Shown here in pieces: positions 40,517-49,879 of a stretch of DNA of 64,000 bases. Position numbers and translations under genes: made by a program. The DNA is from Shewanella cutis (lineage in GTDB: Bacteria > Pseudomonadota > Gammaproteobacteria > Enterobacterales > Shewanellaceae): contig NZ_JACSDI010000001.1 of NCBI RefSeq assembly GCF_022410515.1, forward strand, positions 558,001 through 622,000. Reading direction: 5' to 3'. The notes under the pieces are model-generated. The model was not told the DNA's origin, made no database searches, and was given only the letters and a program-made list of their open reading frames with translations. Each line of letters opens with the position of its first letter. Position 1 is the first letter of the stretch.

Positions 40517-41351
40517 TATTTTACCGCTCTTGATGCTCAGTTGCTGTTTTGTATTAGCGGCCTGCTCGAGTTCTAATTCAGCCTCTGCATCTGCCAGTAA
40601 TAAGAATAAGAACATGGAACCTAACAAGGGTCGCTATTCACTTAAAAACGATAAGATGCCCCTTAATCCACCCAATGTGGATCATGTACCGAATGCGACG
40701 CCCAAATATGAACCCTATAGCCGCCGCGGTAATAAGCCCTATACGGTTTATGGTGAGTCCTATACGGTATTAAATTCAGGCGAAGGATTCTCCGAAACAG
40801 GCCGAGCCTCATGGTACGGTGAGAAATTTCATGGCTATGAGACGTCCAATGGTGAGCCCTACGATATGTACGGCATGTCTGGAGCCCATAAAACCTTACC
40901 ACTACCAAGCTATGCCCGAGTCACCAACTTAGATAACAATAAGCAAGTGATTATCCGCATTAACGATCGCGGCCCCTTCCATTCGGAGCGGATATTAGAC
41001 TTGTCCTATGCTGCAGCTTACAAACTCGGTATGTTAGGCACCGGAACGGCTCGGATTAAATTGGATGTCATCTATATAGGCAGTAAAGCGGCAACCCAGT
41101 CAGCTATTGCCAGTGTTCAATCCTCAGGCAACCACTACATCCAGTTAGTGGCCTCTAAGGATAAACAGCGACTCCATAAAATGGCTAAAGATCTAGAAAA
41201 GAAATATCAGGTCAAGACCCGTGTACAACCGGCAAACAATATGTTTAGACTACAGCTCGGTCCAATCGGTCAAGCAGAGCTTGCCGATAGATTACTGATT
41301 AAAGTGAAGCAAGACGGTTACCCCGCAGGTTATATCGTTTCGGAGAAGTGA
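40500..41351 (+). CDS. rlpA: RlpA, septal-ring lytic transglycosylase lipoprotein
   Basis: RlpA acts on denuded glycan at division sites. The 283-residue lipoprotein has the lipobox LAAC (Cys about 22), a Ser/Asn-rich linker, and the double-psi beta-barrel domain with GRASWYGEKFHGYETSNGEPYDMYGMSGAHKTLPLP and VIIRINDRGPFHSERILDLSYAAAYKLG, including the catalytic Asp. A C-terminal SPOR domain (about 205-280, YIQLVASKDKQRLHKMAK) binds denuded glycan. It sits between mltB and dacA, as in E. coli. Confidence 0.96.
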   Translation: MTLKNNILPLLMLSCCFVLAACSSSNSASASASNKNKNMEPNKGRYSLKNDKMPLNPPNVDHVPNATPKYEPYSRRGNKPYTVYGESYTVLNSGEGFSETGRASWYGEKFHGYETSNGEPYDMYGMSGAHKTLPLPSYARVTNLDNNKQVIIRINDRGPFHSERILDLSYAAAYKLGMLGTGTARIKLDVIYIGSKAATQSAIASVQSSGNHYIQLVASKDKQRLHKMAKDLEKKYQVKTRVQPANNMFRLQLGPIGQAELADRLLIKVKQDGYPAGYIVSEK

Positions 41352-41492
41352 CCGCTCACATTATGATGTCGATTTAGCTTAAAAATACCACAGATGAAGG
41401 AACCTTCACTGAAAACCTTTGTCGAAGAGTGATATACTCGCGAAACTATTTTGCCTTTTCTTTCAATACAACCAAAAAGACGTGCTAAGTTA

Positions 41493-42668
41493 ATGATGAA
41501 TTTTGTAAAAAGTCCCATTAAGACATTGCTGCTAATTTCGAGTGTTTCTCTTCCTGTTTATGCTGCGCAGCCGATTGTTACCCCTGATGCACCAACCGTT
41601 GCCGCCAAGGCTTACGTCTTGATGGATTATTATTCAGGCCAAATCATTGCCGAAGAAAATGCCTACGAAAGCTTAAACCCTGCTAGCTTAACCAAAATGA
41701 TGACCAGTTATGTCATTGGTCAGGAAATCAAAGCCGGTAATGTCTCCCCCGATGATGATGTCACCATCAGTAAAAATGCTTGGTCAAAAAACTTCTCTGA
41801 CTCATCAAAAATGTTCATCGAAGTGGGTAAAACCGTAAAAGTATCCGATTTAAACCGCGGCATCATCATCCAATCAGGTAACGATGCCTGTGTGGCGATG
41901 GCGGAACATATCGCAGGCACCGAAGGCGCTTTCGTCGACATGATGAACTCATGGTCAAAACAGCTAGGAATGCGTGATAGCTATTTTGAAAACTCCCACG
42001 GACTTGATTCAGAAAACCACAAAACGACCGCCTATGATATGGCGCTTTTAGGTGCGGCACTGATCCGCGACGTACCTGAAGAATATCGTATCTACAGCGA
42101 AAAATACTATACCTTCAATGGTATCAAGCAATATAACCGCAACGGCCTTTTGTGGGATAACAGCATGAATGTGGACGGTATCAAAACCGGTCACACCTCT
42201 GGCGCGGGTTATAACTTAGTCGCGTCAGCCACAAAAGACGGTATGCGTTTAATTTCGGTTGTTATGGGTACTCAAAGTGAAGCCGCCCGTAAAGCAGAAA
42301 GTAAAAAACTGCTCACCTATGGTTTCCGCTTCTTCGAAACGGTTACTCCATACAAGGCTGGTGACAGCTTCGTTACCCAACAAATTTGGTACGGCGATAA
42401 AAGCACAGTGGATTTAGGTGTCGCTACCGATACACCAATCACCGTCAGCCGTGGCCGCGCAAAAGACTTGAAAGCAAACTTCGAGCTGACTAAGCCACTC
42501 GATGCGCCGCTGAAAAAAGGCGAAACCGTGGGCCGCTTATACTTCCAGTTAGATGGTAAAGATATTGCGCAATTCCCACTGGTCACCTTACAAGAAGTCA
42601 ACGAAGGCAGCTGGTTCAGTAAATTAGTCGATTACTTTAAGCAACTGTTTTCTGGTTGGTTTAGCTAA
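41493..42668 (+). CDS. dacA: D-alanyl-D-alanine carboxypeptidase (PBP5-type)
   Basis: DacA trims the terminal D-Ala of stem peptides in the periplasm. The start is one of two adjacent ATGs at 41493/41496 (391 residues, signal peptide ending VYA-AQP). Motifs: SLTK in NPASLTKMMTSYVIG, SGN in IIQSGNDACVAMAEH and KTG in DGIKTGHTSGAGYNLVASA. The PBP5_C domain is followed by an amphipathic C-terminal helix (KLVDYFKQLFSGWFS) that anchors it to the inner membrane. It ends the cell-wall cluster. Confidence 0.97.
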   Translation: MMNFVKSPIKTLLLISSVSLPVYAAQPIVTPDAPTVAAKAYVLMDYYSGQIIAEENAYESLNPASLTKMMTSYVIGQEIKAGNVSPDDDVTISKNAWSKNFSDSSKMFIEVGKTVKVSDLNRGIIIQSGNDACVAMAEHIAGTEGAFVDMMNSWSKQLGMRDSYFENSHGLDSENHKTTAYDMALLGAALIRDVPEEYRIYSEKYYTFNGIKQYNRNGLLWDNSMNVDGIKTGHTSGAGYNLVASATKDGMRLISVVMGTQSEAARKAESKKLLTYGFRFFETVTPYKAGDSFVTQQIWYGDKSTVDLGVATDTPITVSRGRAKDLKANFELTKPLDAPLKKGETVGRLYFQLDGKDIAQFPLVTLQEVNEGSWFSKLVDYFKQLFSGWFS

Positions 42669-42686
42669 TCCGGCTCACAAAAACTA

Positions 42687-42716
42687 AGCCACCTTCGGGT
42701 GGCTTTGTTGTTTTTG
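42687..42716 (+). terminator. dacA terminator
   Basis: Stem AAGCCACC/GGTGGCTT with a TTCG tetraloop, then TGTTGTTTTT, 18 bases past the dacA stop codon. Confidence 0.85.
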
Positions 42717-42789
42717 GGGGAGTATCACCCTTGAATCGGGTATAATCGCCACCATATAGTTCCTATTAAACTGGTTATAGAGCACAACG

Positions 42790-43056
42790 ATGTTAAACAC
42801 GAAATTTGATGAACTGATGGAGTTCCCCTGCGCCTTTCCCTTCAAAGTGGTTGGTGATGCCCATGAAACCTTAACGGACAGAGTGGTTGCGGTAGTGCAA
42901 AAACACGCACCGGGCGACTATTCACCAACAGTTAAAGCCTCGAGCAAAGGTAGCTACTATTCAGTCACTATCCGCGTCACTGTGACCAGTAAAGATCATA
43001 TCGAAACGCTGTACACAGAGCTTGCCAATATTGAAGGCGTACGCCGCGTACTATAA
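42790..43056 (+). CDS. ybeD: YbeD, DUF493 regulatory-fold protein
   Basis: An 88-residue ferredoxin-like (ACT-like) protein of the UPF0250 family, [28 protein letters not shown]. It lies between dacA and lipB, as in E. coli. The structure resembles the allosteric domain of serine/threonine pathway enzymes. The function is unknown; its conserved position suggests a link to lipoate metabolism. Confidence 0.93.
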   Translation: MLNTKFDELMEFPCAFPFKVVGDAHETLTDRVVAVVQKHAPGDYSPTVKASSKGSYYSVTIRVTVTSKDHIETLYTELANIEGVRRVL

Positions 43057-43148
43057 ATATTCCTCAGCGCCACAAAGTGTGATCTATCTTACATTTATGG
43101 CCAAGAGGCGTATAATAGCGCCACTCAATTCTAGGGGAGAGGTTGCCC

Positions 43149-43802
43149 TTGCAAGACACCACTTTGCATATTCGGCATCTGGGACAACAGGATTACGAGT
43201 CAGTGTGGCATGCGATGCAGCATTACACTGACACTCGTAACAACGATAGCCCAGACGAGCTGTGGATCGTTGAACATCCACCTGTGTTTACCCAAGGCCA
43301 AGCCGGTAAAAGCGAACATATTTTGAATCCGGGCGATATTCCCGTGATCCAAGTAGATCGTGGCGGCCAAGTGACTTATCACGGGCCGGGACAATTAGTT
43401 GTCTACCCACTCCTCGATATTAAACGCAGTAAGATTGGTGTACGTCAGCTCGTGACGTATATCGAGCAAAGCATCATCGATATGCTCGCCAAATACGCTA
43501 TCAATGCCTACGCCAAGGCCGATGCACCAGGTGTGTATGTGGATGAGCGCAAAGTGGCTTCTTTAGGTCTTAGGATCCGTAAAGGCTGCTCATTCCATGG
43601 CCTAGCACTGAATGTCGATATGGATTTGGCGCCGTTTCGCCGTATTAACCCCTGTGGTTATGCAGGCCTTGAAATGGTGCAATGCAGGGAACTGGGCGGC
43701 CCACAAACCGTGATAGAAGCCGGCGACCAACTCATTATTACCCTTAGCCAACTATTGGGCTACCAACATCTCGTTCATCATCAAGGATTAGCAGCGTCAT
43801 GA
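43149..43802 (+). CDS. lipB: Octanoyltransferase LipB
   Basis: LipB transfers octanoyl from acyl carrier protein to lipoyl domains, the first step of lipoate synthesis. I take the TTG at 43149 ([20 protein letters not shown], 217 residues), because GAGAGG lies six bases upstream; a TTG two codons earlier has no room for a binding site. It has [20 protein letters not shown] (about 72-90), the catalytic Lys in [26 protein letters not shown] and the catalytic Cys in [11 protein letters not shown]. lipA overlaps through ATGA. Confidence 0.95.
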   Translation: MQDTTLHIRHLGQQDYESVWHAMQHYTDTRNNDSPDELWIVEHPPVFTQGQAGKSEHILNPGDIPVIQVDRGGQVTYHGPGQLVVYPLLDIKRSKIGVRQLVTYIEQSIIDMLAKYAINAYAKADAPGVYVDERKVASLGLRIRKGCSFHGLALNVDMDLAPFRRINPCGYAGLEMVQCRELGGPQTVIEAGDQLIITLSQLLGYQHLVHHQGLAAS

Positions 43803-44764
43803 ATAGGCCTGAACGTTTACAACCCGGAGTCAAATTAAGAGATGCAGATAAAGTCTCGCGCATTCCGGTTAAAATCGTGCCCTCTGAGCGCGAAACCATG
43901 TTACGCAAACCCGATTGGTTAAGGGTTAAACTGCCCGCTTCAAACCAACGCATTCTCGATATTAAGCAAGCGTTACGCGCCAACGGCCTGCACTCGGTCT
44001 GTGAAGAAGCTTCCTGTCCTAACTTGGCAGAATGTTTTAACCACGGCACCGCGACCTTTATGATTTTGGGCGCAATTTGTACTCGCCGCTGCCCATTCTG
44101 CGATGTGGCCCACGGTCGTCCACTCAAGCCTGATGAGCAGGAACCCGTTAAACTGGCACAAACCATTCGCGATATGAAGCTGAAATACGTGGTTATTACC
44201 TCGGTTGACCGCGATGACCTGCGTGATGGCGGTGCCCAGCACTTTGCCGACTGTATCCGCGAGATCCGCAAACTCAATCCCGAAATTAAGATTGAGATCT
44301 TAGTTCCCGATTTCCGTGGCCGTATCGACGCCGCCCTCGACATTCTGTCGACCGAGCCGCCTGATGTGTTCAACCACAACCTCGAAACCGCACCAATGCA
44401 TTACCGCAAGGCGCGTCCAGGGGCGAACTATCAATGGTCACTCGACCTACTGAAACGCTTTAAAGAGCGTCACCCAAATGTACCGACAAAATCGGGACTG
44501 ATGATGGGGCTAGGCGAAACCAACGATGAAATCGCTCAAGTGCTGCGCGACTTACGTGAGCACAAGGTCGAAATGTTGACCTTAGGCCAATATCTGCAGC
44601 CGTCTAAGTTCCATCTACCGGTTGAGCGTTACGTGTCACCCGCAGAGTTCGATGAGCTTAAAGCCCTTGCCGATAAGCTTGGCTTTACTCACGCCGCCTG
44701 TGGTCCATTAGTGCGCTCAAGCTACCATGCAGACCTACAAGCTCAAGGTAAAGAAGTGAAGTAA
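43799..44764 (+). CDS. lipA: Lipoyl synthase LipA
   Basis: A radical-SAM enzyme that inserts two sulfurs into octanoyl-protein. The 321-residue protein carries both cluster motifs: the auxiliary C-x4-C-x5-C ([13 protein letters not shown]) and the radical-SAM C-x3-C-x2-C (CTRRCPFC), plus the C-terminal RSSYHAD with the RSS ligand motif. It overlaps lipB by four bases and ends in a strong terminator. Confidence 0.98.
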   Translation: MNRPERLQPGVKLRDADKVSRIPVKIVPSERETMLRKPDWLRVKLPASNQRILDIKQALRANGLHSVCEEASCPNLAECFNHGTATFMILGAICTRRCPFCDVAHGRPLKPDEQEPVKLAQTIRDMKLKYVVITSVDRDDLRDGGAQHFADCIREIRKLNPEIKIEILVPDFRGRIDAALDILSTEPPDVFNHNLETAPMHYRKARPGANYQWSLDLLKRFKERHPNVPTKSGLMMGLGETNDEIAQVLRDLREHKVEMLTLGQYLQPSKFHLPVERYVSPAEFDELKALADKLGFTHAACGPLVRSSYHADLQAQGKEVK

Positions 44765-44784
44765 CATTCGCTTTATTAACGCCA

Positions 44785-44816
44785 TAAAAAACAGCGCTAA
44801 TGCGCTGTTTTTTTTT
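44785..44816 (+). terminator. lipA terminator
   Basis: Stem AAACAGCGC/GCGCTGTTT with loop TAAT, then TTTTTT. Convergent with rimI; A-rich sequence on the other side makes it possibly bidirectional. Confidence 0.85.
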
Positions 44817-44834
44817 ACATCTACTTCGAAAACC

Positions 44835-45335
44835 TTATGCCGTTTCGCTTAAGGCTAAATCCATCAAAATCGCATCTTCTTTGCCCTCAGCCAAAGGATA
44901 ATAGCCTTTGCGACGTCCGGTTTCGACAAAGCCCAACTTCCGATAGAGCGCGCGCGCCGCAAGGTTTGATTCGCGAACCTCTAGCATCAGTACCACGGCC
45001 TTGGTAGCCTTAGTGCAGTCGATAACCGCCGAGAGTAGCAGATGCCCATACCCTCGCCCTTGTTGTTCTGGCGGCAAACAAATATCCAGCAGCGTTGCCT
45101 CATCGACAATCTGCTGCACAATCGCGAAGCCGAGTAACTCGCCATCGCTTTGCATTAATCCTATAACGCGGTACAAATGCCCAAAACAATCAGCAAGATT
45201 ATTCTCACTCATAGGATGGGAATGGGCACTCGCTTCAATGCGTGCCATTTGACTCACATCCGTTGGCGTCAGAAGCACAATTTGCAACGATTCACTATGG
45301 GTTTTAAGGACTTGATGACTCACGGGACAATCCAA
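44835..45335 (-). CDS. rimI: Ribosomal-protein-alanine N-acetyltransferase RimI
   Basis: A GNAT acetyltransferase that modifies the N-terminal alanine of ribosomal protein S18. It has IVDEATLLDICLPPEQQGRGYGHLLLSAVI (acetyl-CoA loop QGRGYG), LEVRESNLAARALYRKLGFVETGRRKGYYP and the terminal EDAILMDL, all typical of RimI. The start is uncertain: TTG at 45335 or GTG at 45323. It follows holD by 22 bp, the E. coli holD-rimI pair. Confidence 0.92.
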   Translation of the reverse strand: MDCPVSHQVLKTHSESLQIVLLTPTDVSQMARIEASAHSHPMSENNLADCFGHLYRVIGLMQSDGELLGFAIVQQIVDEATLLDICLPPEQQGRGYGHLLLSAVIDCTKATKAVVLMLEVRESNLAARALYRKLGFVETGRRKGYYPLAEGKEDAILMDLALSETA

Positions 45336-45357
45336 ATTAAAAGGTAACTCACGATGA

Positions 45358-45708
45358 TTAGGCCGTTAATTGCTGCTCACGCCACTGGCAAATCTGTTCC
45401 CACAAGGCACGCTTTGCCTCACTGCTAGTTAGTAATTCAGCTAAGGGATCCGACACTAACCAAGCCACTCTCGGTCTAACCCTATGGCAGCGTAAATCCC
45501 AAACTATGGTTTTGCCCTTATGTGGCTCAGTGTTGAACTCACAGTCATCCTTACTGATCCCAATTAAGCCAAGGACAGTATCAATCAGTGGCTCGGCGGC
45601 TGGAAGGATATTATCTGCATCCCAAACCACTTGATAAGGTCGCACTTTGGTATCTCGAAGTCGCCAAAATGTGATATCCATCGCAGCTAAATAGGCTGAT
45701 TTATTCAT
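45358..45708 (-). CDS. holD: DNA polymerase III psi subunit HolD
   Basis: Psi links the clamp loader to chi and SSB. The 116-residue protein is poorly conserved, as usual, but has the N-terminal MDITFWRLRDTK segment that contacts the clamp loader, and the C-terminal KRALWEQICQWREQQ helix like the E. coli ARAALWQQICTYE end. Its position before rimI supports the call. Confidence 0.85.
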   Translation of the reverse strand: MNKSAYLAAMDITFWRLRDTKVRPYQVVWDADNILPAAEPLIDTVLGLIGISKDDCEFNTEPHKGKTIVWDLRCHRVRPRVAWLVSDPLAELLTSSEAKRALWEQICQWREQQLTA

Positions 45709-45924
45709 GGGTTAAAAGGGTTTTCACTCAAAACAGACATGAGCTAAAGGATACCAGCTATAGGCTATTAATGTTATGCCACCAAGTTAATCCTTCAATA
45801 AATCACTCTCCAAATTGGACTAAAATCTAAATAACCGATTAAAGAAATCTATTTTAACCGCTTTTTACATTTAATTATTCTGGTAATCTAACGCCATTGA
45901 GTAGGACAATAGGAGGAGAATTCC

Positions 45925-46392
45925 ATGATTAACATCGGCATCAACCAAGCTCATAGAGAAGAAATCGCTGCAGGGTTAAATCAGTTATTGGCCGACAGCT
46001 ACAGCCTTTACCTTAAAACCCACAGCTTCCACTGGAACGTCACAGGTCCCATGTTCACCAGCTTGCACTTATTGTTTGAACAACAATATACCGAACTGGC
46101 CTTAGCGGTAGATTTAATCGCCGAACGAGTACGAGCATTAGGCGCAAGGGCATTAGGCTCCTATTCGGCCTATGCCAAGTTGACTGAAATCAGTGAAGAT
46201 CAAGGTGTCACTAAAGCTGAAACCATGATCCGTGAACTGTTAAGCGACCAAGAAGTAGTGATTAGAAATGCCCGTGCCCTTTATCCCTCAGTCAGCCAAG
46301 CTAATGATGAGGCCACTGCGGATTTACTCACTCAGCGTATCCAAATCCATGAAAAAAATGCTTGGATGCTACGTAGCTTATTAAGCGAATAA
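45925..46392 (+). CDS. dps: Dps-family DNA-protecting ferritin-like protein
   Basis: Dps forms 12-mers that bind DNA and oxidise iron with hydrogen peroxide. The 155-residue protein is a four-helix bundle with the ferroxidase ligands in LKTHSFHWNVTGPMFTSLHLLFEQQYTELALAVDLIAERVRALGA (His, His and the Asp/Glu partner sites) and a conserved Trp. It has a strong AGGAGG site. It is monocistronic, with its own terminator. The N-terminal tail is short and not Lys-rich, so DNA binding may be weak. Confidence 0.92.
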   Translation: MINIGINQAHREEIAAGLNQLLADSYSLYLKTHSFHWNVTGPMFTSLHLLFEQQYTELALAVDLIAERVRALGARALGSYSAYAKLTEISEDQGVTKAETMIRELLSDQEVVIRNARALYPSVSQANDEATADLLTQRIQIHEKNAWMLRSLLSE

Positions 46393-46416
46393 TTTCCCTT
46401 TCATCATCCCTAAGCA

Positions 46417-46455
46417 AAATGGCCGAGCAACAGATGCTCGGCCATTTTTATTTAC
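46417..46455. terminator. Bidirectional terminator between dps and the membrane acyltransferase-like gene
   Basis: A 13-bp stem AAATGGCCGAGCA/TGCTCGGCCATTT, T-rich on both flanks; it overlaps the stop codon of the opposite gene by a few bases. Confidence 0.8.
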
Positions 46456-47657
46456 AGATACTTCAACCAAGCTTGCTGGCTTTGGTTTTTGTAGCGACTA
46501 AACCAGCTCACCGGATAATAGAATAAAGGGATCAAAACTAAGCTAATCAACCACACCCACCCCATATGCGCAACGCCAAATAGCTCACCATGGTTTGCAC
46601 CAAATAACCCCTTCGCGACCGAGTACAGCAACAGCAACACATACAAGTGCAGGATATAGAAGAACATAGGCACTGAGCCAAACACAGCTAACGTCTGCCC
46701 AATCCAACTAAATAGGCTACCTGCAGCGAAATAACGCTCAAACAACACTAGACCACAAAACATGCCCCCTAAGGTCACCAACAAAAAGCTCAGCGATGGC
46801 GGGTACTTAGTCAGATTAAACACTGACATTAAGGTTTGACCGATACTCTCTCCAACCTGCCAAGGGAGCGTCTCACCATAGAGATTAAAGCCACGCAGCA
46901 GACAAAAAAGCGCAAAACAACCCATTCCCAACAGCATTAATCTTTGCTGACGCTGCCAAGCCTCGAACTTGCGACTGAATAATGGCCCAGCCACATACCC
47001 GAGTAAAATCACGCCTATCCAAGGCAGCAGCGGATAACTAACTTTCAGCTTAAGGTCGCCCTCGGCAATTAAGTAACCTCTATCATGCAGAATCGTCCAT
47101 AGACTATAACCCCAAGTATCGGGTTCAAAATGAATGGGCGACAACAGGTTATGTCCAAAGACGATCACTAATCCCAAGAGTGCCATCCACAACCTTGGCA
47201 ACTTGATGAGAGCAGCTAAGGCCAACATACTAAGCCCTATCACCCAAATCACCTGTAACCAGAGAGTGTGGTAATTTCCCATCCATGAAAAATTAATCAC
47301 CAGCACTTCAAGGGCGATCAAAAAAACTCCCCTTTTGAGTAAAAAAACACGTACTGAGCGAGGCTCGCCATGACCGCGATTTGCATAGAGCCACGCGGAT
47401 ACTCCGGTTAAAAAAACAAAAACAGGCGCACAAAAGTGCGCGGCAAAGCGACTGACAAAGAGACCCCAAGTTGTCGTGCTCAAATCCATAGGATCGCTCA
47501 CCTGCATATGCAGGAAAAACCGCTCGCGCACATGGTCGAGCAACATGATAAGCATCACTAAGCCGCGCATCATATCGATACTGTTAATGCGACTTCGCCC
47601 GTGGGATTGCGGTTCCACCGGCTCAATCCCACTTGATACCGGTGAATTAGAACTCAT
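46452..47657 (-). CDS. DUF1624-type (HGSNAT-like) membrane acyltransferase-like protein
   Basis: A 401-residue integral membrane protein with ten or so hydrophobic helices. Its N-terminal RINSIDMMRGLVMLIMLLDHVRERF and FVSRFAAHFCAPVFVFLTGVSAWLY are the signature of DUF1624 / heparan-alpha-glucosaminide N-acetyltransferase-like proteins. The GYLIAEGDLKLKVSYPLLPWIGVILLGYVAG block is also typical. It starts within the 3' end of the TonB receptor gene (11-bp overlap), so the two are translationally coupled. It may acylate a sugar or siderophore-like ligand; substrate and function are unknown. Confidence 0.85.
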   Translation of the reverse strand: MSSNSPVSSGIEPVEPQSHGRSRINSIDMMRGLVMLIMLLDHVRERFFLHMQVSDPMDLSTTTWGLFVSRFAAHFCAPVFVFLTGVSAWLYANRGHGEPRSVRVFLLKRGVFLIALEVLVINFSWMGNYHTLWLQVIWVIGLSMLALAALIKLPRLWMALLGLVIVFGHNLLSPIHFEPDTWGYSLWTILHDRGYLIAEGDLKLKVSYPLLPWIGVILLGYVAGPLFSRKFEAWQRQQRLMLLGMGCFALFCLLRGFNLYGETLPWQVGESIGQTLMSVFNLTKYPPSLSFLLVTLGGMFCGLVLFERYFAAGSLFSWIGQTLAVFGSVPMFFYILHLYVLLLLYSVAKGLFGANHGELFGVAHMGWVWLISLVLIPLFYYPVSWFSRYKNQSQQAWLKYL

Positions 47658-49794
47658 AACGCACACTCACTTTAACATTACGTGGCTCACCCGGTACGGC
47701 CCACAGCGCCGAATAACTGCTGGCAATATAGTGCTCATCCAACAAGTTATCGACATTGAGCGCCAGACTTACGCTTTCGCCAAGGTGAGTAGCGAAAAAC
47801 ACACCAAGCAGCTGATAACTCGGTAATTGAAAACTCGGATCGGCCGAATCCCCCAAGCGAGAATCCACATAACGCCAAGTTACGCCCAAATGACCATCAA
47901 TCGAAAAATCATTTAAGTCCTGCTTAAGCACTAAACTGCCAGTATGTTTAGGCACATTGACTAGCGGACTTCCGGCAGGAATAAGCACGCCCCAGTCCAG
48001 ATTGAGACTATCGTTTGCGGTGCGGGTATTAAGATAGGCATAGGATAATTTAGCCTCTAAGCTCTCGGTCAGCTCTGCCGCTAAATCCAACTCAAGACCG
48101 GTACTTTTGGCTTCGCCTAAGGTCGCCGAAAAGCCCACATTCACCGGATCTGAGGTCAAGATATTGCTCTTTTGCGCATCAAACCACGCCAGACTGCCAT
48201 TGATTGGCAGCAACTCAAACCCAGTGCTATTGAATTTAATACCTAGCTCAACTGATTGACTTTCTTCGGGTTCGAAAGGATTCCCCGCATAGTCAGTGCC
48301 TGAAAGCGGCAAAAAACCTTCCGAATAGGAGCCGTAAAAGCTTAACGCCTCAGACCATTGATAGACTAACCCCACCTTAGGGCTGACTCTTTGGTCGGTT
48401 TGGTCAGACAAGCTGTCTTTTACCTGCTCAGCGATTTCCTGACGATAACGATCAAACCTTAAGCCAAGATGCAATTTCCAGTGCTCGGTCAAATCCAACT
48501 GATCTTGTAAATAGGCACCCCAGGCATTTTGCGTCTCACGATTTTCGTACAGCAAACTGACATCAGGCTGAGCCGCGCCATACTGCGGCACAAAAATATC
48601 GATGGCATAGGCTCCCTTTTGGCCGCGATAGCGGTAAAGCCCTGTTTTAAGTCGGTAATGATAGGCATCAGCCCCCAAAAGCAGATTGTGTCTAAGCCCG
48701 CCAGTATCGAACTGACCACTTAATTCCCCCCGCACAGAATGATCCTCTGAGGCGTAATCCCGATAACGATGTTGTCTGGTTAACGTTCGCCCATCGTCAT
48801 ATAAGGATTGGCGTCCCTTGGCTAATTCCGCATCTGAAGAATAGCCATTCAAACTCGAATCGCGGTAGTTGTAACCAGCGGTAAGCGACCAATCATCGCT
48901 CAACTCATACTCATTGGTTAACTGATGCCCTGTGGCATCGACCCTTGTTGCACCATCATTGGGTTCACCCAAATAACGCGAACGGGGCACGGTATTAAAG
49001 TCGTTATTGAGTACCACAAAACCACGGTCAAATAGCTGTTCTTGTTTAAGATATTCAACCTCATACAGGAGCGATGACTTATCCGACAGTTGCCAGCGTA
49101 GCGATGGCGTGACGATCTTTTTATCGCTAAATACATGATCGCGAAAACTGTCATGCTCCTGCCAAGCGCCATTGATCCGAAAGGCCAAGGTATCGGTCAG
49201 CCCCGAAGTAAAATCCCCTTCTAACCGATATTGATCAAAACTCCCCGCGGAGGCTTTTAAATAGCCCTGCGCCTCGTACTGCGGCTTTTTAGTCACAATA
49301 TTCACAGTACCGCCCGGCTCCGAGCGTCCATAAAGCGCCGAGCCTGGGCCTTTGAGGATTTCCACATAGGCCACATTCGATAAGTCCCTGTGGCCACTAA
49401 AACCTCGGCCACCATTAAAGCCATTGATTAAATAGCCCGACGGCATATTTTCATTACCTGGAAACCCGCGTAGGGAAAAGCTATCCCACAAAACGCCGCC
49501 ATTGTTTTGCCGCGCGACACTGGCGGAATAATCCAGCAAATCTTGGAAACGTGTCAGCCCTGAGTCTTTAATCAGTTGCTCATCCAGCACGCTAATGGCT
49601 TGGGGAAGCTCAGTTGCAGGCACATTGCCACGATAGGCCTGACGATAATGAATACTTAAACGCTCGATATCGCTATCTCGTATCGCCGTATTGTGAAGGG
49701 CATCCTCTACCGCTAACACAGTTAGACTCGAATCAAACACAAATAACACCACGCCCAGCAGCGCTGCGCGATTGCTAATAAAGTAAGCAGCCAT
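47647..49794 (-). CDS. TonB-dependent outer-membrane receptor (siderophore type)
   Basis: A 715-residue receptor: signal peptide (about 1-29), plug domain (about 60-165) with LPQAISVLDEQLIKDSGLTRFQDLLDYSASVAR and the VEILKGPGSALYGRSEPGGTVNIVTKKP box, then a 22-strand barrel ending in the Phe-terminated VSVRYEF. The plug motif and the MPSGYLINGFNGG insert are typical of FhuA/FecA-like ferric-siderophore receptors. GGAG precedes the ATG by five bases. It lies after a small His/Cys-rich secreted protein gene and before the acyltransferase-like gene. I see no good Fur box upstream, so the cargo metal is undetermined. Confidence 0.9.
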   Translation of the reverse strand: MAAYFISNRAALLGVVLFVFDSSLTVLAVEDALHNTAIRDSDIERLSIHYRQAYRGNVPATELPQAISVLDEQLIKDSGLTRFQDLLDYSASVARQNNGGVLWDSFSLRGFPGNENMPSGYLINGFNGGRGFSGHRDLSNVAYVEILKGPGSALYGRSEPGGTVNIVTKKPQYEAQGYLKASAGSFDQYRLEGDFTSGLTDTLAFRINGAWQEHDSFRDHVFSDKKIVTPSLRWQLSDKSSLLYEVEYLKQEQLFDRGFVVLNNDFNTVPRSRYLGEPNDGATRVDATGHQLTNEYELSDDWSLTAGYNYRDSSLNGYSSDAELAKGRQSLYDDGRTLTRQHRYRDYASEDHSVRGELSGQFDTGGLRHNLLLGADAYHYRLKTGLYRYRGQKGAYAIDIFVPQYGAAQPDVSLLYENRETQNAWGAYLQDQLDLTEHWKLHLGLRFDRYRQEIAEQVKDSLSDQTDQRVSPKVGLVYQWSEALSFYGSYSEGFLPLSGTDYAGNPFEPEESQSVELGIKFNSTGFELLPINGSLAWFDAQKSNILTSDPVNVGFSATLGEAKSTGLELDLAAELTESLEAKLSYAYLNTRTANDSLNLDWGVLIPAGSPLVNVPKHTGSLVLKQDLNDFSIDGHLGVTWRYVDSRLGDSADPSFQLPSYQLLGVFFATHLGESVSLALNVDNLLDEHYIASSYSALWAVPGEPRNVKVSVRYEF

Positions 49795-49822
49795 GTTAAC
49801 TCCAAAATATAAACAGCATTAC

Positions 49823-49845
49823 GCGCCTTGGTTAAGCCAAGGCGC
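49823..49845 (-). promoter_or_regulatory. Strong hairpin between the His/Cys-rich gene and the TonB receptor gene
   Basis: A perfect nine-bp stem GCGCCTTGG/CCAAGGCGC with a five-base loop, about 30 bases before the receptor start. It has no U-run, so it is not a simple terminator; it may stabilise or process the mRNA or modulate receptor translation. Confidence 0.5.
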
Positions 49846-49879
49846 TCAAATTAATTTAAATAGTTTTTGAAATAGTAAG

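Noticed and set aside
45709..45924. OxyR site upstream of dps
   Set aside because: ATAG/CTAT-like elements occur near 45760, but spacing does not fit the four-element OxyR pattern.
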